Shown here piece by piece: positions 11,811 through 23,900 of a stretch of DNA of 64,000 nucleotides. Made by a program: the position numbers and the translations under genes. The notes under the pieces are model-generated. The model was not told the DNA's origin. It ran no database searches and saw nothing but the letters and a program-made list of their open reading frames with translations. The number at the start of each line of letters is the position of its first letter. Positions within the stretch are counted from its first letter, which is position 1. The DNA is from Uloborus plumipes. Its lineage: Eukaryota; Arthropoda; Arachnida; Araneae; Uloboridae. The stretch covers positions 1 through 64,000 of the forward strand of contig JAXGGA010001617.1 in the NCBI GenBank assembly GCA_038373865.1. Reading direction: 5' to 3'.

Positions 11811-11923
11811 GTTCTATACCAGTCAAAGCTTTTAGTGTAATTGCTAGAAAGTGTGCCTTGCCAAATTCTCCCCCTCGAAATGCCAAAGATGATCATAAAA
11901 TTGATTATTCCGCAAATTATCAA
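11811..11923 (+). CDS. Annexin exon: N-terminal tail
   Basis: The acceptor is TTTATTTTAG and the donor CAA|GTAATA. The exon opens with two bases of a split codon and ends in phase 0, so it joins the next exon in frame as ...SANYQ|GTIGP. It encodes a tail containing KAFSVIARKCALPNSPPRN and DDHKIDYSANYQ. Annexin tails are not conserved, so this exon rests on splice sites, phase and position only. Confidence 0.6.
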
Positions 11924-14900
11924 GTAATAAATGCACAACTAAAATTGATTTAGTTTAAACGATAGCAGTTGCTAAGAAACAAAAAGTTATCATACAATTA
12001 ATGCCTACTAAGTCAAAACAAATATTGCATGATTTTTCCGAGTTAAAAGCTATTGAGACTCAAATTAGTTTATGAGCTAGGATTCGATTTCTAAATATGT
12101 TTTAAAACGTCAGAACAACTTCGTCAAAAGCATTTCTCTTTGCTCTTAAAACGTAAACTTTTTTTGTGTGTTTCAGAACACGCAAACCATTTTTTAAAAA
12201 TCTGCATAATCTTCTAATATATGGGCGATTCTCTGTAAACTCGTCATTTTCCATACAGAATATGTCCGGGCATGTTTTTTTGAAATGTTCGTTTAATTAT
12301 AATACTATTGCTCTGGAAACGAATCTATTACTTTGTTTCGTAAGAGAGCCAATTAAAGTTTTTTTTTTCTGATAAATCATGATAGGGGTAAGTCCCCTGC
12401 ATAGTATAACTAAGCAGTGGACTGTGTATTTGCACTTTGTTGCGGTATATCTACAAAACTATTGGAACATAATTTGTTTCGAAACTATCCATTCATGTAG
12501 ACACAAATCACGAACATAATGACTAATATGTTTCATAATTAAACTAAGTAACATTAAAAAAATCACTTCCCAGAGGACTGTTTTCGCAACGAACCAGATG
12601 CAAACTTTCATCACAAATGTGACTCTGAAACTAAACAAAGTAGTGTTTCAACACCGTTCTCGGTAATGTTGGCAACTTCACACTGATTACTTTAAACTTC
12701 ATGCCAAAAAACATTTGCAAGAGTAATAGATTTTTCTTATTGCCCCCTTGAATTTGTGGCAGGGGACTGTTTGAAAAAATCCGGACAGAATTTAAATGAC
12801 AATTTTAAGTTTTAGAAATACGTAATTATACCTTATTTCATAAGAAAAATATAGTTTCATTATTCTATTTTTAGATATTAATTACCAAATTTATGTAGTG
12901 TTAATAGGTTTTTTAAAATACTACCTTTAACAGTTAGACTATGGGATTGGGACAACCAGGAGACTGTTTTTGAAGCTTAGATAATTTCTAGAAAAAAAAT
13001 TAAATTGTTATTACTCCAAATACAATTGGGCCACAAAGTATTAATGCTTTTCTTGTGTTAAGAGCGCTAATTACTTTATTACACTTTATTATTTTTAAAA
13101 TACTCGGTGCGGACAGCCAATTACGAGTTTACAGAGAATCGCCCATATTCTAATAATAATAATATACGTAATTATGTTTTAATAGGTTCTTGAAAACTTT
13201 TCCTGGTATTGTTTTCCTTAATTAGTTCATCTTATTCTAACATAAAGCTTGATAATATACTACTAACACGTTTCACTCAGAAGGAAAAACATAGCTTGTG
13301 CACATCCGATTTTTAACATTTTTATAGAAGTTTTTTTCTTTAAACTAAAATTTGAATTAAAAATTTTAAAGCTTACGAGCATGACACAAAATTATTTTAT
13401 GTAACCAGAATGTAGACGACGCAGATTGTATATTTAAACAAGGTGTAACCTAATGGCTAGCTTCTTCGAATATACCAACTGCAAGTGTTCGCTCATTATA
13501 TGCAACCTTAGTTGATATTAATTAGCTTTTAATCATTTTTACAGGGGACCATTGGACCTTCCTCTAATTTTAATGCGGAAAAAGTTGCAACAAAATTAAG
13601 AAAAGCCATGAGAGGGATTGGTAAGTCAAAATCCCTTATGCCAACAAGGATTTTCATTGATACTCTTTTCAAATAAAATAAGGACACCTAACTAATTAAA
13701 CCTATGTAAAGTCAGTAGAGACCTGCAAACACCAATGTAGTAAAACGTTCGTCCATGTACATCGTAGTAAAACACTTTGCATAATAACATTTGAACCAAA
13801 TTTAAAACAAGAAAAATTTGAAAATGGGATTTACTTCCTTCTTTTCAGCGACCAAACTTATTTTCTTCAAGAGAGAGCTACAGAGACTTTGGGACATCTT
13901 TTGAACTCTCTTTGGAATTCGTTTTGATTTCAAATTTCCAATAGTGCAGAAAAGACTTATGTTATTGTTCGTATGTGGGCAAAATTTTGCTGGTGGTAAC
14001 TAATATCTTCAGTTGCCTCTTTAGCTGTTCATTTTAGAAAATTCGTTGATTTTTTTTTCAAAAAATGAGACATAGGAATCCATAGTTCCAATAGTGGTGA
14101 AAATTTGCATATAATATCCTTAGAGTAGGAGAACATTTTTAATGATGTGGGTCAATGGTTACATCAGTTACATCAAGAGCCGTTCATTATTCAAAATTCG
14201 TTAATTTTGTGGTTTATTCAATACTTTTTTTAAAAATAAGAAATCATGACTCTTAGTTTCAATGGTGCCCAAAAGTTGCGATATGGTATCCCAAGAGGGT
14301 GTACATAATTTCTGTACTATTGGGTCAAAAGATTCCAATTTTGTTTAGCTCAACACGCGTGCCATAAGGACCCGTTTATAAGGTAGGCATCCATTCACAA
14401 CCTACTTTCACACACAGAGAGGATAGTGACAGGAGAGAGAGAGAAAGTACGTCCATGTCCGAGCCGGGATTCAATCTTGTGGACTGTTGTTATCCTCACC
14501 ACATACAATGTGCTACCATTTCCAAGTTCAGTATCGAACTTGCGAAAAATCTTTTATTATTCACTAGAGTTACCCGCCACGGCTTTGTCTGTGGTAAATT
14601 TAAAGGATTTTCGCTGTTGTCGCTGTATCCAAAATACATGAATTAATAAAAACTAAGTGCAGTAAATATGATGTTAAATTTTACCGTACTTTATTATGGG
14701 GGGCGGGGGGAGATATCTGCCCTGTCCTCGCAAAATTGCAATTTTCAAGCTCTAAAACTGCGAATACAAAAACGTTCTCGCTTGATGCTTAACAGAGACT
14801 AATTTTTTTTAGCTATTTTCGAATTAAACGAAATTCTAGTTTCAGCTAATGGCTTTTTTATTTACGACGATTTATTCTTAATGTAGTTAGGATTTATTTT

Positions 14901-17900
14901 CCTTTTTGTAGAACGCTATGAGAAATAATTATGAATTCTAATACGCCAAATAGGCAAGAAATTTACCATCATTGTTTTCCTTTTGGCAGTGTTTAATATC
15001 TTACCAAAATATTCAAAGACGCTCACAATTTTTTGTTTCTCGTTTTAAAAATATTTCAATAACTGAGATCTTTGGTAGGTACTTTTCGGTTATAGGTACG
15101 TTAATTAACTTGGCGATATATTTTCTTACTTTATCTAGGCGAAAATTAAAATGTTAAGCTTGCATTGACGTCATGGTTGCTCCTTTTTCTATTATTTTGC
15201 ATTTTAATTTAGATTTTAACAACAATTGACTCGATATCTAAAATAAATCTGATTATGTTCCATATTATGGAGCTTTTAAAGTTGTTTTGGCGAGTTTTAA
15301 TAGAAATTCTCACATTATTTAGTAGTTTTTTTTAGTTGGCGCATTATTTTACATTTTACTATTTAATCATATGTGTGAAATAAGAAACAAAAAGAAGGGA
15401 CGATTTCGGGGATTGGAAGTCTGGCTATCTCTCCCTATTATCGTCAAATCTTTGCCGCCAATTCATGAGCGAGGGAAATCTTTCCTTCGCAAACGTAAAC
15501 TAATTTTTCCCAAAATAAAATAATTTTCGCCAAAAATTTGACCGCCAGATTCCAAATTATTAAAATCTTAGCTGTTTCCGAAGTATGTTAATCATATGTG
15601 TAAAGTTAGACACAAAAAGAACATTACCATTTGATGTTATGCAAATAAAATAGACATTTTAGGAAGTAAATTAATAAATCTGTATCGAAAACCTATTACA
15701 AAAATGGCACATACAAAGTTAACTGCTTCTTACCCAAATACTGTAAAATGTACTTTTGCGAATTTTGAAGAATTTGAAAAGAAATAATTTGAAGAAATGA
15801 ATAGCTGAAAAGTAAATCAATTACTTTGAAAACTAAGCAATGTACGTGTACTTAAGAAATCGGAAATTGACTACACTTCAGTTGCAAAAACTACTCCTGT
15901 GGAGTGTGAAAACAGGGAGTAATTCGTTTTTAATTACCTAAATTTAATTCAATTTTCAAAAATCTAGGGCGAATTAAAAATTTCGGTGAACGTCTTGCAC
16001 ATCATCAGTATGCGGACTAATTTTGTACCAATTTTCATAATCGTACGTTGCGTAAATTTTCCAGGAGAGCGTTTGACCCGAACCTATGACGTCATCAAAC
16101 TTTGATTTTATATATATATATATATAGATTTTCTTTTTAAATCCGAAATTTTTTCCATCGAAAACATGTACTACATATTCAACGATTTATTTTTAGGCAC
16201 TGATGAGAAAGTGATCATCGATGTCTTTACAGGCCATAACAATTCTCAAAGGCAAATCATAAAGAAAAAGTACAAGACAATCTATGGAAGGGTAAGGAAA
16301 ATGATCATGTGTCGAGTTTACTAATAAATGTTATCCTTAAAATTGCAGTATAAAATTGAAAAACATTCGCTTCTTTACATACTATTTTGGTTTATACATT
16401 ACTTGTTACCTTTTATGCCACTTAATATTGAAAAAAAAACATTCCATGTTTCAATAGAAAAATAAATAAATATATCATGAAGTAAATACACCCACAGCTC
16501 GGTGATGACTTCCTAAGACTGCAGTTTAGTCTTTATTCTGTACTTCTCAGTCAGGAATAGACAATAACCGATCTGGAGGCAGATATCCTCTTGTTGTAGC
16601 CAAGATAGCCTTCGAACTGGTAATTAAATGCATTTACCAGCGAGCGCCCGCAAACCATGGTACGGCTCAACTAGAAAATTGAAAGCAAAAGCTGGGTAAT
16701 ATGCAATGAATTACCGCCCATAAGCCAGGGCTAAGGCTGAACTGAAGCAAATACACCCACCCAAATATATCATGTTTTTCTCATTCATGTTGACTAGGTT
16801 TACAATCAAATTTTCAATTATCTTATTGAGATTTTTTTTTCTACGCATTAGTGTAACTTTTGAATGAGAATGAAACCATACATTAGCATTAAAAATGTTT
16901 TTTGGGCTGAAGTTCTATTAGAGATCATTCATTCCATTTCAAAATCAATGCAAGCGATAAGGATCAGCTACGAATCATCTTCACTTATTTATTTTTAGTT
17001 TACCCTCTTTTCTCGTAATTTTTGTCAATTGTATCTGATACCTGTATGAACTGATTTGTTGCTTGTACCAAGATCTTTTATAGACTGAGGCCCATTATTT
17101 CGAACTTTTCCATTGGTTGGGGGGGGGGGCGCAAAGAGTGCGTACTCAATGTAAATATTTAAAAAAAAATCCCGCAAAACCCCACACTTACATATAAATG
17201 CATTGATTTCCCAAAGGCGGGGGAGAGGATAGGGGGCCAATTGACCTTCCATGACCCCCCAAATGGCGTACCTGAATAGTCATCAGCACCAAATTATTTA
17301 AAATGCAAATGCCTGTCTGTTCAGAAGTAAATCTTTAGTAAATTCAACTGTAATCGCGATTGAGAAAACAAACTCGTCATTTTCATTCAACTGAAACAAA
17401 AGATAGTTTCTTGAAGTTATTGTAACAGTGCAGTTTTATTTAAAACTTATTTAATGCAGGAGATGCGAATAAAAACTAAAAGTAAAGAAGATCGTATCAA
17501 ACATTATTTATTCACACAAAATTCAATCAGCCGTGCTTAAATTGTAGGAGTGAAAGCTTGCCGCCTGATCAGTTTTCATGGTCAAATCATGGTTTCGTTA
17601 TCATGTGTCATGGTCAAACCATTGAATCACGTTTTTTTTTTCTTTTTTTCCCGAGGGTGTTCTTTAAAGATTTATACAACTCATTCAAAGTTAAAATCAC
17701 GCGTATGGCAAAATATCAGATTTATAGACAGTTTCCGATAGCAATGCATTTCTGTGTGCTAATTTGCTTTCGACTAGAACACAGGTGGAGATCCTTTTTA
17801 CCACTGGTGGCAGCAATTAAAATTAAGCATTAATATTGGACTCCGCATAATAGGTTAAAAAACTTTTAAATGCTACTTTTTTGTATATACTATATTTTTG

Positions 17901-20900
17901 TTTATTTTTATCAATTTATGGTAGTACATAGAAATACTTTTTAAATTGGGTCTTTTATACATATTTTACTTAACATATTAAGTACAAAAGAATGTTAATC
18001 TTTTGTATTTTCTATATGCTACCACGTATTTAAATGGGGTAGACCGGGGCACTATTACGCGGATTTTTTTTTTCAGTGAGTTTTCTAATTTTTATGGGTT
18101 TTTTTTAAAGGAAATTTTGACGTTATGGTCTTATAAAGCAGTAATAAAGTTTAAGTTTATGCATTCAGTTTTTCCCCTGTTTGAATATTAAACGTCAAAA
18201 AAACAACTTTTTCAATGTCTGTTTCGTAAGCCTGTCCCGTACCCGGGGCACGTTTACGCACGGTATTTGTGGTACCAAGGGGTGAGGGAAATAAATAATG
18301 AAAAAAAATTAAATGCTTTATTCATAACTTGACATAGAATCACATGGGGGTTTACCCCTAAAATGATCATAAAACCGATTTTTTTCCAGTGGTTTGTTTT
18401 AATATATCTACTTATTTTTCTACTTAATATTCTACTTACTTTATTTACTCTCTACGATTCCTTTTATTATTCGTAAACCAGAGAGAACCTAGAATTTCTA
18501 TGAGCCCCATGTCCCAATAAATGTGCCTATACTAACTTTTTTTAAATAGAGCAAGAAAAATTGCATGATTCATATAGTTACAGTCGCTTTGCAGATTTTC
18601 ACTGCAAAATAGTGTTTTGACCTTGTCTGACTTACAGAACTTCATTTTAAATTATTTTGACACCAAACTTAGTTATGCTAGTTTTTTGAACATAATGTCT
18701 TACCGTCTATAAAATAAGGAGCATTTATAATGGACAGAATAGTCTATAAAACTAAAGCCGAGTAGGCATGAATACATAACTATGACTGTAAGCTACAAGA
18801 AATGAATCTCCTACACGACTAAACTTTAAACGATAATTTGCGAAACTAAATAGCAAGAAAATACCAATAAGGTTTCGCACAGTACAGTGCAAAAAAGCTT
18901 CAAGGGCACGTTTATACTATAAGAACTTGCGTAAACGTACCTCGTTGTTAATGCTTAAACGTCATTCATATGAATACTGTTCTCAAACAAAGTTCTGCAA
19001 ACATTCATATATTTGTTTATTTTTATCTAAGCATTCTTAGTTCACAATAAGCTTCAATAAGTTCAACACAAAATTTACTCAAATTGGAAGAGTACAGGTT
19101 ATGCTCCCCAAATGCTATATCAAAGCTCGAGGGACACGAACAAACTTGTGAGAGTACTTGTTAGAGAGCAGCATCAATCTATTACTGGAATGGTGACATA
19201 CCTATTATAACACGTTTCGAAATAAGGGCACTGCGTAAACGTACTCGGTCTGCCATACCAATTCAAAGAAAAAGAATATGATAGATCTATTTTTAAACAT
19301 TTATTTTCAAATTTTATAATTACATTACATAAAATTCAAAAACTTCATTTGAAAAATAGCAATGTTATGAAAACTAGCATATATCAATAATACTAAAAAA
19401 AATTTAAAATTCGGTGGAATATTTATGTAGTTTACTTGCTTGAAAGTAATTATATATTTAAAAGAAAAACTTATAGTTGACCTTCTAAATAAACATCAAC
19501 AACTTGAATTTCAAATCAGTAATATTTTTTGTTATGAAAGAAAACTTGTAGGAAATCCAAGCAGGATTTCTTTCTTTTTTTTTTTTTTTTTGAGGAAGGA
19601 TGCTGAAGCCATGATAAACTCAATAATGGAGGATTTTTGACGTTGATGAATTGACGTGCTACATAACACGAATCAACGATGATCGATCATTTGCTAAAGT
19701 TTCAAGTACAAATAACTGTTTAAGTTTTATTTCAGTTTAAATTTGCATCGGCATTTCCAATAGATCTACATTTTTAAAGATATTAATAGTAATAATACGC
19801 TTACATTTAATTTTAGGTACTGGCTGATGATATAAAAGCTGAACTTGGAGGCCATTTTGAAGATGTGTGTTTAGCTCTTCTAACACCATTAGCGGAATAT
19901 TTAGTTGACTGTCTCTACTACGCTTTAAAGGTACAGATTAATTATTTCTCAGAAGGCTCTTCTGCCTTTACGCAGGGTGAATTTGACCGAATCTGCCATA
20001 CGAAAAGGAGTGATAGACTATCCCAGGCGGAACATAGAAGCACCCATTATCGTGTCCTATTCTTCCGAGTTATGGTAGATATAAGAAAAATGAATGAAAC
20101 AGCAAAATTCTGGGAAAAATACCGATGTCTGAAATTAATGTAAGACTAACACGCAAAATAAAAACATATTTGGAAAGAGCAGACTAAATCCTACAAAATG
20201 AAGCTTTTCACATTAACATAGTCAAACTTTACATCGAGCTGCTCCAGAAAGAACGGATATCAGGTTCCTACTCGACGGTACTTCTGCACATTCTTCAAAT
20301 ACGGTTCGAGATTTTCTGACAGAACAACACCCACAATGATTTGGTCGTATGGGTCTCGTTCCTTGGCAGCATAGATCGCCAGATCTGACACCAGTGGACT
20401 TCTTTATTTGGAAATTCTTGAAACAAGCAGTTCACTGCACAAAAGTAACCATTTTGCAGGACATGCGCATTCGGCTTGATGGAATAGTAGCAAATATGAA
20501 AAATGAAATTTCATCGAGAGCGACGGAAGTTTCCGCTCATAAAAGGCCAAAGACATCATCTATCAGGTGTCTGGGCAACTAACTTCAGCAGCTCCGGTAC
20601 ATTTTAAAGATTGCTTAAATATAAATTTGCTCATCAATGTTAGTCTAACTCCTTTAATTTTGCATTTTCCTTCTTGAAAAACGCGTCAAAGTAATGCTTC
20701 CTTGTTTTTACTTGTTGCTATTTCTAGCTACGTTTATCAACTTAATAAAGTTTTGAAATTATTATTTATCCATAAAAATTTCTTTTTCTTGAACAAATAA
20801 AACAGCACACTTGCATAAAATAGAAAATTTAGAAGAGAAAAGTCTGATTCTTCGCTAGTTTCCCAATTTCGACGAATGCCGATTTTTCTCCTGTTTCCAA

Positions 20901-23900
20901 ACAAAAGCCTGAATTTCTGCTGAACTTAAAGCCCAATATTACTTTCTGTCGTATCATCTGAAAGCAAGTGAAATAATCCAGTTTTTAGAAGATTGGACCA
21001 GGTGTAGCTCATACGGTTATTTTTGAAAATGTCGACTGAAAACTCTGGTGCAATTTTAATTCTAAGTATTTCCAATGTTTCAAAGCTTGTAACTCTATGT
21101 AAAGTGCGACTATCTTGATGGAAAAATTGTCATTTTGTAGGATTTAGTCTGTTCTTTCTAAATATGTCTTTAATTTGCATGTAAGTATTACAAGAACTTT
21201 AGAAATCGGTATTTTTCTCAGAAGTTTGCTTTTTAACTCATTTTTCTTATATCTACCATAACTCGGTTACGGTTAAGAATGTAACACGATAATGAGTGGT
21301 TCTATGCTCTGCCTCGGCTGCTCTATCGCCCCCTTTCGCATGGCGGATTCAGTCTAATTCACCTTGTGTGATAACTAATTATCCTTTTTCAGGGATACAA
21401 ACCAGATGATAAGTGCATAATAGAAATTCTTGTGTCTTTAGAATACTTGGTAAGTTAGAACGATTATTTGATTTCTCGTTTATAAATTCTCTTTGATAGA
21501 TTGCTCTGAACTACTGCTTTGTTTAATACCTAACCCTATACACACATATACACTGAAGACTGTTTTAATTAAATTAATCAGTACTTTATTGCATTAAAAG
21601 CGCAATATGTGTGTCGAAATCCAATATATAAAATTCTCGTGTCACAGTTTTCGTTGCCATACTCCTCCGAAACGGCTTGACCGATTTTGATGAAATTTTT
21701 TGTGCTTATCCAGTATCCATGAGAATCGGCCAACATCTATTTTTCATCCCCCTAAATGTTAGGGGTAGTACACCCCTAAATTTTTTTTTGTTCGCACATA
21801 ACATCTGATCTACTGAACCGATTTGGACGATTTTTTTTTAATCGATAGGAGATGGTGTAACTTAGGTACCATGTACTCATATGACGATATTTGTTCACTA
21901 GAAAAAAAGTTATGATCGAAAAACTAACATTACATGTCATTTAAAACAATATGTGTTATCGTAAATCCTTACTTCAATGAGCGACCCGATGGTCAAGTGG
22001 TTATGCGCGTCAGGTTGAAGTTCCTGATGGAATGAGATCGAATCCAGGCCCGCAAGGATTTTTTCGAACAGCTGCATGTTTTTTTTTTTTTTTGAATGAT
22101 TTTAATGATTGTAATGTCCTTATGCAGGTACATCCCCTCATGGGGATCTACTCCATATTTTTTTATAGTACAAAATGACAGTTTTGGTCGGATCTTTGTT
22201 AAAATTGGTAATGGGGTCCTTCGATGCTGTAGAATTTTCTTATGGACGTTTGCGCCATTTTTGGGGGCTTTGAATCGATTGTGGCAATAAATGGTTTTTG
22301 ATTTGCGGCACTTATATTATTTTTTGAAAAATTATATACACTATCAATTATATTATGTTAATTTTTGTACCTTTATAAAATTCTGTATTTTATACCTTGC
22401 ATTTACGTCAAATTCAAGGTAAAATTAAAAGTCAAAAATTCTGAAGAAGATAAATATATGTTAAAAATTAAAGTAACTATTTTTTGTGATTTTTCATATT
22501 GGTTGTGACCAAAAAACATCATTACAAACAAATAAAATGTATCAAACACCATGAGTGCTGAGTTATTAGGCAAAATCTGCTGTGTAATTTTTTTTTCACT
22601 GCGAGAGGGAGTGGGGGGGGGGGGTATGAACGACCATTAAAGTGACACAAATTTTTAAAAAAATAAAGGTTGGATCTCCAATTATCTTGCTTCGTAATTT
22701 GAACCCGCCCCGGCTGTGCAACGGTACGCGATTAGTCATTCAAAAATTAATGAAAAACGTGATCGAAGCCAGGATTTTAAATGGCAAGTTCAGAGGTGAA
22801 AATATACTCATACCACGGATTCCTATTATACCTACAGATGTGCCAATTCAATTCAAACGTATTCAGTTTCCGATTAGATTGGCATTTGCAATGACTATCA
22901 ACAAATCCCAAGGTCAAACGATGTCTGTTTGTGGCTTAGATTTGAGAACACCATGTTTTTCACACGGACAATTATACGTGGCATGCTCTCGAGTGGGTAA
23001 ACCATCCAGTTTGTTTGTGTTAGCTAAAGATGGACTAACAAAAAATATTGTTCACGCTATAGCATTAAGAGATTGATATTGTTTAATAGTGTTACTGTCG
23101 TAATTGTTTAATGAATGATATATAATTTTAAGGAGTAAATTATAATAACTTAAAAATAATGTTTGCCTTTTGTTATTTTTATATTCCCTCATCGTTCACA
23201 GCGCTCCATGCTTATTTCACGCATATACCACATTCTTACATACATACAATATACACATTCTACCATACATACATACATACTTACAATAAGTAAGCTATTT
23301 TTTGTCTACACTAGAAATTACTAGGAAATTATTTATATGGCAAAACAACGTTTGCCGGGTCAACTAGTAAATAAATAAAAAGGGATGTGTGCATTGCTCT
23401 TAGGACAAGACAATTCCATTAAACTTGGTATATAATTTGATCGGAATATATTTATATATAAATATATTTATTATATATAATTACTTCAGAGATTTTTTTC
23501 TGAAGTTCAGTTTTTTCTTTGGATCTAAAAAAATGTTTACACGAATATATTATAGCTAGTGAAAGAGATTTTCGAACCGATAAAATTTTATACAACAAGA
23601 ATAAACTGCATAAAAGAAAATTTCTTGTTCACTTTGTGCAATGATCTAAGCTCCCGCAATCCTTATTTTTAGTAATGCAAAATCTAAGATTTACTCCAAG
23701 AATAAACCAAAGGGTCAAAAATCCGTTGAAATACTTATTAAGGATAAATATGCATGTATGTATGTTTTTTTGTTTAACTCTTAAATGATTTAATTTTCTA
23801 AGCAAAATCTTATTGAAAAGTTTGTAAAATCAGCTTAAAGAAAAGAAAGTAAAGAGGGAAAAATATTATCAGCTTTCAAGAAGAAATTTGCTAAAAAGAA

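Larger units (their letters stand above)
21620..23367 (+). mobile_element. Helitron, internally deleted, with helicase tail
   Basis: It begins TCCAATATATAAAATTCTCG and ends GGGTCAACTAG; the bases outside are A (21619) and T (23368), the textbook Helitron A|TC...CTAG|T insertion. A hairpin with stem GGCAAA/TTTGCC (about 23339-23356) stands about 10 bases before the end. The interior keeps the C-terminal part of the Pif1-type helicase (22642-23076), a tRNA-like block (21979-22057) and a G run near 22610. The Rep domain and most of the helicase are deleted. It lies in the annexin intron after 21449. Confidence 0.92.

Noticed and set aside
22642..23076. A host Pif1 helicase gene
   Set aside because: Only the C-terminal part is present and it lies between complete Helitron ends.
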